A stretch of 64,000 nt of DNA. It comes from Plasmodiophora brassicae (taxonomy: Eukaryota > Endomyxa: Phytomyxea > Phytomyxea > Plasmodiophorida). Both the position numbers and the translations under genes were made by a program. The notes beneath the pieces were generated by a model that was not told the DNA's origin, did no database searches, and saw nothing but the letters and a program-made list of their open reading frames with translations. The DNA lies in the NCBI GenBank assembly GCA_036867785.1, contig CP145409.1:1984001-2048000 (forward strand), in the 5' to 3' direction. Positions 1 to 11,102 of the stretch are shown here, one piece after another; the first letter of the stretch is position 1, and each line of letters begins with the position of its first letter.

Positions 1-3000
1 AGCACGAGAATCGTTCATACTGAGCACGTACACAATACCCAGTTCAGAGCTAGCGGTGGGCATGACCTCGTCGTTGACGTCACCGATCACGGTAATGGAG
101 TCTTGTGCCAGCACCCGCATGAACTCGTAGGAGCCGCGATAATTCTCCAGGCTCCAGTTGTACACGGCAAGGTCGGCGGCGAGTGTCGGCACAGTGACGG
201 GAACCGTGCGAAGTTCGAAGAACCACTTGCTGCGGTCCACGAGATGGTCATCGCTGAGAAACGGACGACACACCTTCATCATTGAGAGCACTATCTGCGC
301 TTCGTCCGGGAACCGCAACGTCCGAACGTTCGCATCGATCGTTTGGTTAAACAGCATCTCCAATAGTTCCACCAACCCAAGAACAGGGTCATACCCATCA
401 ACAGCGTCCCGTTCGAGAATGGCCTGCACAGCACACGAGTTGACGAAACGCCTGAAACTGTTGCTTCCGAGTTTGGATGTGCAGCTGAGAAGTTCGTTGA
501 AAGCGGAAAGCGATATTACAGCCGGCGAACTCGACTTCACCGGAGACGCCTTCAACTGACTGTCGAGATCGTCGATAGCTTGCCGCAACATCAATGTTCC
601 CAGACGACAGCAGTCTTCAACGAAAGTAAGTCTTTCCTCGGAAGAACGTAGGGCCAAGAAGCCCTTAGAGATCGAGGTGATTGCTCCGCGAAGAACATAG
701 GAGATGAAGGAAGGATTCGCACGAAGAATCGAACGAGCTGCTTCGTCAGGCGCGTTCACGAAAGACGCTCCGGCAGCTTCATCAAGCTACACGTTCAAAA
801 GTTAGAAACACACGAAACGATGCGACTATACTCCAGCTGACCTCAACCGAGCCATGTAGTGCCGCAAGCACACGCCCGATGAGGACAAAGTTCATGACCT
901 GACACGCAGGCTGGGCACCCTTGCGGGAGTCGCCAGAGACGGGTTTGCGCTTCTTGGCAGCCCCTTCGGATTTCTCACGAGTCGAAGCCGTTGGGAATAG
1001 GGCGTCCAGTAGCTTGAAGAGTGCTAACACCTATGGGGACGCGTTGGTCACGTTGAAGCGCGGGTAACAGTATCAACAGAGGGGACCTTCGTAAGAGCGG
1101 AAGTGGTGACTCCCTCCGTCATGATTAGAAATCGTACACCGGAATCAATGATATCGACCCACATGCGTGATGACAAACGAAGATTGGGGTCGACTGCAAC
1201 ACTCTGCGACTGCGAAGCTAAGGCAGCAGACCGACCCGTGTCAAAGGCAAAGTCCTCTAGGCGACAGGTTCCCAACTTTCCAAGGACATCCCCAATGAAA
1301 ACAGAGTACTCGACATACAGACGCCGGTCCGCATCAGACTCCTGGCACGCTTCCACGCACTGGCACAAGCATCCAAACAAAGAAGATATCGGCTCGACGA
1401 CAGAACCAGACTGTATGCATCGGTCCAGCTGAAACGGCACGCTGGCGTCCTGTTCGGGATCAATGAAACGAGATAGATGAGATTTCAGGAGGTCAACGAT
1501 GTGCATCCGCAAGGTGGACGACGCCATACGAAATGTCGAATATAGCCTAACGTGGCAGTGTGAACGGACGGCAGCTTGCTGTGTGAGCGCACGCTGTAAC
1601 AATCCATGCACTTCAAGAAAGAATTTGGCGTCGTTCGAAGAGCACGAAGAAGACGAGCTTTGGCTGTTCTGGAAGATATCCGTCGCTTCAGATGACATTC
1701 CGCAGAGCAGGCTCAGGAAGCCATCGACTGTGAAAGGTCGTCAGGTTAGCGCGTGGCACTGCGATTAGACGGGGACGTACTTGCAGACACACGACGTTCC
1801 AGACTTCGCGAAAATATGCTCTTCCGGAGACACACCACCAGGGCACTCGACAAATCATCGCGAAGGCGAAGCAGCGGCATCAGGCAGGTAATGATCTCAC
1901 GAGACCGGCGGAAGTCCATCATCGTCTGATATTGAGTTCACCACTGCACATCGTTCAATCATGGCGCACACGTACGATGTACTCAAAGCTGTTCCGGATT
2001 TGAGCGGTGAAATCCAGAAACGTGTGCGGGTTCCCGGACACAAGCCGTGACAGAAGTATTCCAGGAGGCGTCACTTGACCGCCCTCACCATACTCGTCGG
2101 AGACTGACCGTTTACCACTTCTTTCATCGTCCTCGCCAGCACCGCTGACGAGTAGTGCCAGCAACTTTCCGACAATCGGCCCGCGTGCGAACGGGTGATC
2201 ATTGAACACTGCGAGAAGCGTCCGAATCATTAGTCGCATAACGGAGCAGTACGGGTTCGTCATTGACTCTGGGGTCACGCAGTCTGATTCCCATAGCAAG
2301 GCGCCTGCATGAACAATCCCGCCAATCTGTTTAGACGGTTTGTGAGCCAGGATCGCGAACGAGAGATCCACGAGGCTGGACACGATGAGATCGCATCCCG
2401 CCTTGGCACTATCCAGAACCTGGCTGAACACAGCATCAACGTCGACGAACAAGCCAATTCCAGGTGGCACATTGCTCTCCTTGGAATAGATCATCGATCG
2501 CGCATGCTTCAAGAAGCCCGACGAGTCAACTGAGTGCTGCCAGCGGAACGCAGCGAAAATGTAATCGGTCAAGAACGTCGTCACGGAAGACATGAATTTG
2601 TGAATGGCCGTTATCGACAGCAGCAACGAAAGCGCGACAGGCCCCAGAGGTACGTGACGATTCTTGACGACGTTCAGCAACGCAGTTCCCAAATCATGGT
2701 CCTGCCGCACAGCATAACTGAACGCATGTATGCAGGTCGCAAGAACCTGCACGACCGGGCGCGACGGCTGCGTCGTTGCGAGGTCTTGGCAAGAGGAGAC
2801 GAACGCGTGCATAACAAGTGGACGTGATTCAGAGTCGCCGAACAGGAGGAGGTTGTGATAAATCACGGGGATGTCGGCGACATCTTCGTACCGAGCCACG
2901 CTCTCGGTAAACTTGCGAATAGCAGCAGCGACATGCGACGTGGACAGTTCGATCTCACGCAAGACCTCCAGTGCCTTGATCAGGAACCGGGTCGTTGGCC

Positions 3001-3449
3001 ATGGGGCACGAAGGACCCGTTCGACGATGAACGATCGGTACTGCGTCGAATCCATACTGCCTTCTGTTGCCGCGCTAAGGTCTTCGTCGGCCAGGCTCGA
3101 AAGCATTGCGGTGATGACCGGCAGCATGTCGGTGGCACTTGGTCGAGACATCTCGATGGCCTCCACAGCGGATTCCACTGCGTCCAATCGGGAGCGCACA
3201 CTGACAATGGATACACATCCTGTTACAGCACGAATCACGTTCTAAACATCGTCGCATCAGAAGAACATCATGGCCGAGGACCGACAGCACAACCTGGGCG
3301 CCCGCCTGCGACAGTTCCTCGGCGTCGCGCGCGGCCAGCCACGCGACAACCTTCGCGAACGCAGCGCCGTTATCGGATCGCGATAACGCGTCAAGCTGCT
3401 GCGCGGCGCTGGCTTCGGACACAGCGGCGGCGTCGATGACCCGCTCCAT
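1..3449 (-). CDS. FANCI: Fanconi anaemia group I protein (FANCI), 3' end cut by window edge
   Basis: FANCI pairs with FANCD2 as the DNA-binding clamp that is monoubiquitinated during interstrand-crosslink repair in the nucleus. The likely start is the ATG at 3449. Exons run about 3449-3269, 3219-1975, 1925-1781, 1727-1080, 1030-850 and 788 to the edge. The 1728-1780 intron (53 nt) splices exactly in frame. Family-like stretches include VIYHNLLLFG, ALSLLLSITAIHKF, LLQRALTQQAAVR and an IDGFLSLL segment, in the same order as in animal FANCI. The LRKSIF motif (Lys codon 1821-1823) aligns with the region of the ubiquitinated lysine of human FANCI. The following exon has an NSQSSSSS run, reminiscent of the SQ phospho-cluster. 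The frame stays open from 788 to base 1, so the C-terminus lies outside. Recognition is from remembered family sequence and is strong; exon edges other than 1728/1780 are approximate. Confidence 0.88.
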
Positions 3450-3645
3450 GGCACCCCGACGGCGTCGACGACGACGACGCTCCCCCCCAGAGCCCGCGGT
3501 TGATGTCTCCACAAAAACGGCGCCGGGGCACGCGGAACTGCACTGCCACGGCGTGTCGCGGCACATCGCCCGAGCCGATCACGGCACGTCATCATGACGG
3601 TATACGCACGTCTGTTCTATTAGTTTCAGCAAGGGGTACGGCGCG

Positions 3646-4516
3646 CTATGGGCTCCCGAACCCCTTGTCGAAGACGCTGTCAAGCACCTCCTCCCTGGTT
3701 TTGACGGCATGCCACCACCACCACCGGAGGCGGGTGGTCGGCCGTGGCTTTGGGAAGGCTGTCTGGAACAGCGCCCGGTATGACGCCAGGGACAGCGATG
3801 ACAGGGCGCTTGGCCAGTAGGCGAACTCGCTGATGGATCCTCGAGCGTGGGAGCCCAGCAGCCCACCCATATAGATGACGTCGTGAGGACTGCCAATGTG
3901 TGGGTAGAACAACGTTGAGTTTGACAGCAGATTGCCGCCGGGTGCCCCATCGACCGCCTACACGGGCCACTGTCTTTTAGAGGCTGGAGTATGCATGTCC
4001 ACATGCCGAACCTGTTCGTAGCAGGTTGCCGTGTTCCCCGACACTGTGAACGCAATGAAGTACCAGGCAGATGGCTGAACGGGTATGGGGCAGCGCAGGT
4101 CCAGGTCCCGGGCACCGCTTGTCGATATGGACAGCACATGTGGCCTGCCAAGCACTGCGATGTTAACGTTGCACTTCGACCAGGTTGGCGCGGTACGATT
4201 CCGACACGGCCGTGCTGTCGAGGACGAGAACAGGGTACGAGGCGTTGTAGGGCGCACCCGGGTACGTGACCTGGAATACGACGGCACCGTCCGTCGTCGA
4301 GGTCGAAAGACGGATAAACGCAGCGTACGTGAAGTTTGTCTTCTCGTACAGCAAGGGCAGCGTGCGGTTGCCGACGACGGCGCTCGGGGCGATTGTGGTC
4401 ACGTTCGTCGTTAGCATTATCGGCGCGGGAACGTTATCGTATACCGCGGCAACCTGGGCGACGTTGATCAGGAGACCGGCGGTGATGGCAACGCGATATG
4501 CGAGGTCGGGCAGCAT
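3646..4516 (-). CDS. Secreted LamG/concanavalin-like domain protein
   Basis: This is a 254-residue model with three exons (4516-4197, 4144-4012, 3957-3646); introns of 52 and 54 nt restore frame. The N-terminus is a signal peptide (ITAGLLINVAQVAA core). The rest reads as a laminin-G/jelly-roll beta sandwich: a TFAAFIRL-like strand, a PSAWYFIAFTV strand (the usual 'W-h-h-v-A' strand), AVDGAPGG (the usual 'Y-x-D-G' turn, with its start created by splicing) and GGLLGSHARGSISEFAYWPSAL (read here as two segments), which matches the 'G-x-I-d-E-h-r-h-w-x-r-a-L' end strand. NxS/NxT sites fit secretion. Such domains bind glycans or proteins. It lies downstream of the 7TM-RGS gene on the same strand. 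Function is not shown. The last 25 residues are basic and Trp-rich and could be misassigned. Confidence 0.6.
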
Positions 4517-4755
4517 GGCACCACGGAGGTCGGCGGCCCATACAGCGATTCGGCAACCGGGTACCGCTGTCGATCGGCGCTCCGCACGATTTCCTCTACC
4601 GTACAAGCAGAGCGCCAGGCAACGAGTCGCCGTTCACCAGCGGCCAACCTGCGCCCGAATACGACTCCAGTCCATTCGTCATCGCGCGACGAGATAGCGG
4701 TCGAAACTAAACGGTGTATCGTGTGCCGAAGACCAGCCAAGCGAACAGGACTTGG

Positions 4756-6438
4756 CTATCCGATCACGAGCAGTCGTCGTCCGTGCTCGGAGGCCCAGAA
4801 CCGCGCCACAGGGCCTCCTTTGAACAAGGCCAGCACATCGGTGACGGCTGAATCGAAAATGTCCCTGGTGGGCAGGCGGCCGGGTTCCTGCACGGCGGCG
4901 ACGATGGAATTGTACGCCGCAGAGCTGATGTTCACCTGTAACGGCGCGTCCGACTTGACGTACGTTTCGAAGATGGACAAGGCGGCGTCAATGACCGCGT
5001 CCGGCACCTGCCCACGTGCAGAGTCCGACGGTTCATCCGTTAGCGCCGTCAGCGATTCGCCTCGCATCGAGCGCAGCGCCACGCTACCGGGACTATAGCT
5101 AGACCCGGGCGCGGGCTCCCCGCCGGCCTGGTTCGGGCGCGCCTTCGCCTGCGAACAGAACACACTGCTGGGTCAGTTGCTAGGCGCTGCGAACGTCGCC
5201 GGTGGCCACTTCGGTACCCGTTTGGGGAACATGCGTTTGAAATCCCGGACGGCGATGAGGAACAGAGGCGACTCGACGGCGAACTCGGTGGCCATGAAGG
5301 CGGTCAGGGCGGCGGCGCCCTCGGCGGTCTCGATAACGTCGGCGACCGGTGGCCGTTCCTGCTTCCGGATGAATTCGTCGTCGTCGACGTCGCGCGCGAC
5401 CCGGTAGACCGGCTGGATGATCTGGACGGCGACCTGGAACTTGTGGATGGCCCAGTACGCGAGCGGGACGACAGGGAACACGGTGCTGCTGAACGTGACG
5501 AGCGGGGGGATCAGGTATATCACCAGCAGCGCCATGGACGAGTACCAGACGCGCACCAGCTCCGGGCGAATCTGGAACACGTCCACAACGACCCGGATAC
5601 GGGAGACGTAGTAGATCTGCTGGGCGAGAAGGGCCATGGTCCACAGGAACATGAACGCCGTGTACGCGACAGACGCCGAGCATCGTTGCGACGGGGTCTG
5701 CGGGTGCCTGGTCACGTCGACGAACGCGCCCAGCAGGATGACAATGTGAACGGCAATGTTCGCGTACATGATCCGAGCGATAGACGACCCGCCGGTCAGA
5801 CCCGGGCGCTTCAGGAACCATTGGTCGGACTTGGACAGGCCCTGCGGCGTCTTCTTGGGCACAACGTCGGTCGTCGCCGTCGTGCTGACGGGCGCGATGG
5901 CGTCGAACACGGGAGATGGACCGATCGCGACGACAGGTACTGCGGTCGCCTTTGAGGCATTGCTGGTCGGTGTGGTCGGTTGCAACGGGGCGGCGGCGAC
6001 AATCATTCGGGCGCGGGTGAGACGGTACGACCAGTAGAGAAGGGCGGCCCGAAGGTTGAACGTGGCCGTGGCCAGGAACGTCAGCACAACCATGGTGGAT
6101 TGCGAGTAGCAATCCAGGTATCGGTCGCCGGTGACGATCATGAGCAGGTCGTGCGTGACCTTGACCTGCAGGGCCAGGACGATGACAACGGTGAGGACGG
6201 GGAGGCGCGCGCCGATCTGCTGGCGATGACGGCGGCGCAGGTACGCGACAACGAACGGTACGACGACGACGCCGTCGAGAACGAGCATGACAATGGCAAT
6301 GCCGAACGCCAGCTGGCCAAGCACCCCTGTCGAGAGCATCGTCGGCAGCTCCGCCCACACGTGGATAATGATATGGAAGGCGCGCGTCCCATGCGACCGT
6401 ACCCTCGACAGTGCGTCGGTAGTATCTCCCCATCGCAC
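4756..6438 (-). CDS. Seven-transmembrane protein with C-terminal RGS domain
   Basis: The model has two exons, 6438-5218 and 5148-4756, with a 69-nt intron, giving 537 residues. About seven hydrophobic segments are visible (for example QLAFGIAIVMLVLDGVVVV, TVVIVLALQV, MVVLTFLATATF, ANIAVHIVILLGAFV, FMFLWTMALLAQQ, SSMALLVIYLIPPLV and VPLAYWAIHKF). An RGS fold follows: MATEFAVESPLFLIAVRDFK is the first helix pair, and after the intron come ALSIFETYVKSDAPLQVNIS and FDSAVTDVLALF. The intron therefore falls inside the RGS domain. RGS domains speed GTP hydrolysis by G-alpha, so this is a membrane-bound GTPase activator or receptor-like regulator, with the same layout as plant AtRGS1 and several protist proteins. 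A low-complexity insert of about 50 residues sits between the RGS halves. The ligand is unknown. Confidence 0.8.
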
Positions 6439-6736
6439 CCATCATCGGCTCCTTCCACAGAACGCGTCCCCTGCAACCAGTGACCGTATGTAGATACGCG
6501 GGCGCCGTTCATGTCTGGCGATAAGTGCTATATTTGTTCCGGCGTCAGGTTGTCGTCTTGGCTTTGCACGAGTCCGCTGAAAACGAAAAAAACGTGAACC
6601 GTTGTTTTTGCTGTGTAATTCGTGGACGTTCTTTTTTGGGAAGGTTGCAAGGCAGGCCCCGCAGGCGGCCATGGCGGCGCGACTGTCTGTTGACCATCCC
6701 ACGACCATTGTTTGATTTGCCGCCCGCGCGCGGACC

Positions 6737-8676
6737 ATGCGCCTGTACGTCCTGCCCGACAAGTTCGTCGTCGAGCGCGACCTCGATGATCCGCTGGGCA
6801 GCAACCTGCACATCCAGCGGGGCGACGGCGCCGCCATCGCCGTGGCCGACCGCCTCGACCCGTCGCTCGTGCTGCAGGCCGTGTCGGAGCACACGTTCGG
6901 CGTCGTCGGCGTCCTCAAGCTGCTTCGCGGACGATACCTGCTGCATGTCTCGGAAGCCAGGGTCGTCGCGTCGATGAACACCAAGCCAATCTACGCGGTC
7001 GTCCGTGCGAAAATCATTCCATTCTCTTCCAGACGTGTGGAAGATGACCTGCCAGACCGTACGCCATCACGTCCCCACAGTGGTGTCGCAAGCTGACCGT
7101 TTCCAGACGTGGTCCGGAACGAGGAGAAGGTATATCTGGAGATGGTTGAGCAAGTCCTGTCGTCATCCGCCTTCCATTTCTCATACGGGTACGACCTGAC
7201 GCACACAGTGCAACGAATTGCAGGTCGTACCCATCGTGCAATGCGGGTCCCTCCGTTCTAACCTTTCAAACAGCCTTGAATGATTCTTCGATGAACCTCG
7301 TGGGTCGCGCTGATGAGCGGTTCTTCTGGAACCGTTATCTCCTGTCCGATTACCTGTCCGTCAACGTCGACCCATGCTTCATTGTCCTTGCGAGCGGGTT
7401 CTTCACATCGGTCCGCGTCGACGCCCTCGATATCGTGTACGCGCTGTTCTCTCGCCGCTCGTGCCGCAACGCCGGGACCCGGTTCACGCGTCGTGGCGTT
7501 GACCACAGTGCCGCTGCTGTGAACTTTGCTGAACAGGAGCAGATTATCGTGAAGGGCGCCACTGTCTCGTCGTTCGTTCAGACTCGTGGGTCGGTTCCGT
7601 TGCTGTGGTCGCAGATGGCCTGCCTTCGATGGGCGCCACCCGTTAAAATCGACCACAGCGCCGAGTCGTTGGCGTTATGCAAGCGGAACCTGGACGAACA
7701 CGCCACCTTGTACGGCCGGAGCATCCTTGTCAACCTGGTGAACCAGAAGGGACGCGAACTGACAATCAAGAACGCGTTCGAGACGGGCGTGCCGCCGTAC
7801 TCGCCATCGAGCTCGCATCCGTACTCGTTGATATCGTTCGATTTCCACAACGAGTGCAAACGTATGCGTTATGAGAACATCGGCAAGCTGGTCGCCGAGG
7901 TCCGATCCGAGTTCGACCCAATGGGGTTCTTCCTGGGAACGTACGCGCCGAAGGACAATTCGTGGAAAGTGCAGAAGGAACAGCACGGGTGCTTCCGAAC
8001 GAACTGCATGGATTGCCTCGACCGAACGAATGTCGTCCAGTCAGTCTTCGCTGAGCGCGTCCTCGAAACGCAGCTGCGAGCGGTTGGTGCCTCGACTGTC
8101 GGCCTCGACGGGCCCCTGTCGCACACGTTCAAGGTCGTCTGGGCAGACAATGCCGACGCGCTGTCCCTGCAGTATTCTGGCACCGGCGCGCTGAAGACCG
8201 ACTTCACGCGCACAGGCAAACGATCGGTTGCCGGCGCCCTGAACGACGCGCGCAACTCGATCACACGGTACTACCTGAACAACTTCTGCGATGGTTTCCG
8301 TCAAGACTCGATCGACCTGTTCCTCGGGAACTATCGCCCAGACCTGAAGTCGGTGTCGAACCACGAGGAACTCCCGTATGCGGACCCGTCCCCTAACGGC
8401 GGGCTACGCTCCGTATGGCAGTACGTCGTGTCCCGTTCGATGATGATCCTGATGGCCGCTCTTCTGGCCACCTTCGGCCTGCCATCGGAATCCCGGCCGA
8501 CGCTCTCCAGCCTGATCGCTGTAACCCTCTTCATCGGCCCCGCGGTCACCCTCTTCGCCGCTCATCACGACGGCCGCCGGTTCGTCGACAAGCCCAGGTT
8601 CCTGCCACTTGCGGGCGCCGTGTTCCCCGGTGCGGATGACGGCGCCGTCGACGCCAACAAGGACAAACGGCAGTAG
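6737..8676 (+). CDS. SAC1: SAC1-type phosphoinositide phosphatase
   Basis: Three exons (6737-7058, 7107-7223, 7274-8676) give a 613-residue protein, close to the usual size of Sac1. Both introns (48 and 50 nt) splice in frame and restore the conserved run FHFSYGYDLTHTVQR. Further Sac-domain landmarks are RFFWN, SFVQTRGSVPLLWSQ, LVNLVNQKG and the catalytic CX5R(T/S) motif in CFRTNCMDCLDRTN (around 8000-8035). The NADALSLQYSGTGALKTDFT segment and DGFRQDSIDLFLGNY also match the family. Two C-terminal hydrophobic segments (about 8430-8570) would anchor it in ER/Golgi membrane, as in yeast and human Sac1. It removes phosphate from PI4P and other monophosphoinositides. All key residues are present. 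Confidence 0.96.
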
Positions 8677-8884
8677 CACCTGCGTTCCCCAATGTCATTA
8701 AACACGGAACACGCCCTTCCCTGTCGCTCGTTGCAGTCACCCGTGACGGGGCCTGCAGTTCGAAGACAGGCCCGGGCGCCCTCGAGCCGCCGTACAGTGT
8801 GTGCGCCTTCGGACCGCGACGCCGACGCTGACGCTGGGTGTCGTCAGTACCAGGTGCGCCGTGCGCGCTGCGCGGGTCGCAGCG

Positions 8885-10391
8885 ATGGATCCGGTGACGA
8901 TCCACGACCTGACGACCAAGTTCCTGGAGACGTCGCAGCAGTACCAGGTCGACTACCTGATCGGGCAGGGGGCGTTTGGCAAGGTCTACAAGGCGCACCG
9001 CAAGGACAACCCGTCGAAATTCGTGAGGCGGCCGTCGTCGACGCCTGTCGTCGTCGTCGTTGCTGACGAATCGTTGCTGACGAATGCGTGCGGCAGGTCG
9101 CCATTAAGCACATGAACTCCGTCCGGGAAGGCATGGGCATTCCGCAGGACGCGTACAGAGAGATTAAAATCCTCAAAGAGATCTCCAGGTTCCCACACGA
9201 GGTCACCCGGGCGTCCACCGCTGTCGGCCTGTGTTGACGATGTCTGTAGAATATCGTCACGCTGGAGAGGGTGTTCATGAACCCGCACGGCGCCGGCCAT
9301 TCGCCCGGTCTGAGCCTCGTCTACGACTACGCCGAGCACGACCTGGGCGAGATCATCCGGCACCATCGCAAGACGAACACGCGCATGGAGCCGCGCATGA
9401 TCAAGTCGATCATCTGGCAGCTGCTGAAAGGCGTCCAGTTCCTGCACGAGAACTGGATCATGCACCGCGACCTGAAGCCACAGAACATACTCGTCACTGA
9501 TTCCGGCGATTCGCCTGGGACCGTCAAGATTGCCGATTTCGGCCTTGCCAGGATCTTTCAGGACCCGCTGCGTAGCCTCGTTGCCGATGGCGGTATGTCC
9601 TGATCGTTGAAACGACGGCCCTGGCGCTGAGAACGTCGTAGACGTGTGCACGATCTGGTACCGCGCCCCCGAGCTTCTGCTGGGCGCCTGCCATTACACA
9701 CGCGCCGTCGACATCTGGTCGATCGGGTGCGTTTTCGCCGAGCTGATCCTGACCCGGGCGATCTTCACCGGGAGCGAAGTCAAGAAGAAGCACGCCGTCC
9801 AGGCGGATCAGATCAAGAAGATCTTCCGCATTCTGGGAAAGGTCTGCTCGGGTTCATGCCGACACACATGGTCACGACATTTGTTGACGGGGGGCCGCTG
9901 TTAGCCCGACCTCGAGAAATGGCCCGACATGAAGCACCTCATGTTCTACGGCGAGGTTGCCGGGTGGCCGGCGGACGAGTACCAGTTCTGCCTACCGCAG
10001 GTGCTGAAGATCGACCGCAACAGCTCCGCTTGCGACCTTCTCCTTCACATACTCGGTTGTTGTGGTGCCACCCGGATTGCATGGCGCCGCTCTGAACCGC
10101 TCTGGGACAGAATACGACCCGAAGCAGAGGTGGACCGCCGAACAGGCCCTGCAGCATCGGTACTTCACCGAACCGCCCGAACCGCACCAGAACGTGTTCG
10201 TGCGGCAGAACGGGCAGGTCAGCAAGTACCCAGCGCGGATGCCGGCCCAGGAGGCGCCCGGCCCGGCAGGAGCGCCGCCTGCCGCAGGCGCCCCTGTCGC
10301 ACAACAGCATGCCAATGCCAAACGCCCCGCCGACCCTGCCGCCGCCGCAGCATCGTCCACGTCCCAGAAACGACCGAAATTCTACGCCTGA
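8885..10391 (+). CDS. CDK8: CDK8-type Mediator kinase
   Basis: Six exons (8885-9022, 9097-9201, 9250-9592, 9642-9841, 9905-10055, 10111-10391) give 405 residues; all junctions keep phase. Landmarks are the glycine loop IGQGAFGKVYKA, VAIKHM (ATP-binding Lys), a C-helix with REIKILKEIS, DYAEHDLGEIIRHH, MHRDLKPQNILV, the IADFGLARIF activation segment, WYRAPELLLGACHYT and DIWSIGCVFAELI. The YAEHDL and LLGA-HYT signatures and the region after the kinase core are those of CDK8/CDK19 rather than cell-cycle CDKs. It should pair with cyclin C in the Mediator kinase module in the nucleus. The C-terminal tail is Pro/Ala/Gln-rich and ends with a basic KRPKFYA. DFG is intact, unlike animal CDK8, which has DMG. 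Confidence 0.94.
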
Positions 10392-10420
10392 TACACACAC
10401 ACTCGCCCCATCCCCTGTGT

Positions 10421-10635
10421 TTACTGTGTGTCGCCGCGTTCCTTGAGTCGTTGCCTATCCCGGACGACGCCCTGGTGCATCAGCTATGTCGCCCACCGTC
10501 ACGTTTGCGGACGTCCACCCATAGCGACGACGAGCGACCCACCTCCCGGCTGCGCACCTGGTCGTAATGCACGGCAATGACGCAGCCGCCAGCGACGGCA
10601 ACGGCCAGCCCCAGCGTGACGACGGCGCCCTTCAT
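10421..10635 (-). CDS. PET117: PET117-like cytochrome c oxidase assembly factor (microgene)
   Basis: This tiny gene is only visible after removing a 59-nt intron (10484-10542). Exons 10635-10543 and 10483-10421 encode 51 residues. It has one N-terminal hydrophobic segment (VVTLGLAVAVAGGCVIAV), then VHYDQVRSRELMHQGVVRD and a basic tail RQRLKERG. The pattern 'VHY-x-Q-x-R-x-R-E-x-M-H-x-G-V-x-R-D' is the hallmark of PET117, a single-span inner-mitochondrial-membrane factor needed for complex IV assembly together with PET191 and COX15. Splicing itself creates the RE-LMHQG junction, which is strong support. The gene ends 29 nt from the convergent CDK8 stop. Confidence 0.85.
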
Positions 10636-10763
10636 GACGGCGCGGACCGACGCGCAAACGACGACGGCGTGTGCGCGCCTGCTCGGCACGTCCTACAACA
10701 CGTGATGATGCTATCGTCGTCCCGTACACGTACGTCGGTCATGTATGTGGCGAAACGGTGTGG

Positions 10764-11038
10764 CTACTTGGTGCTGTCGTCGGGGCGGGCCTGGTCGAGG
10801 ATCTGCTGCAGGGCGGCGAGACTGGTGGCGCGGCGCGCTTCGAGCTCCCGGGGCGGCAGGACGGCGACCTGGCAGCGGGCGCGCACGTCAGTGACTTCGC
10901 GACGCGACGCGTCCCAACCGCGGCAATACGGACGAGTTTCCTGTCGAGGTCGGGGTCGGGCCGCCAGACGCACATGGCGATGGCGGTGGGCACGACGAAG
11001 ACGGGCACCCAAAACAGCATCAGCGCTGGGATCCGCAT
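10764..11038 (-). CDS. Small single-span membrane protein of unknown function
   Basis: Exons 11038-10919 and 10868-10764, separated by a 50-nt GT-AG intron, give 74 residues. The N-terminus is a hydrophobic helix (PALMLFWVPVFVVPTAIAM). After it come a short charged segment and AVLPPRELEARRATSL, then a helical Gln/Ala-rich tail ending PDDSTK. The splice keeps phase and produces a plausible soluble tail, whereas reading through does not. Size and layout resemble small mitochondrial or ER accessory subunits, and the gene is next to PET117 on the same strand, but no family was recognised. The reality of the gene is likely but not certain. Confidence 0.55.
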
Positions 11039-11102
11039 CGGCAGTTGATTTATAAAGTGTGATCGCGACCCGGGGTACACCTACCCGAGGCACGTCGGCG
11101 AC

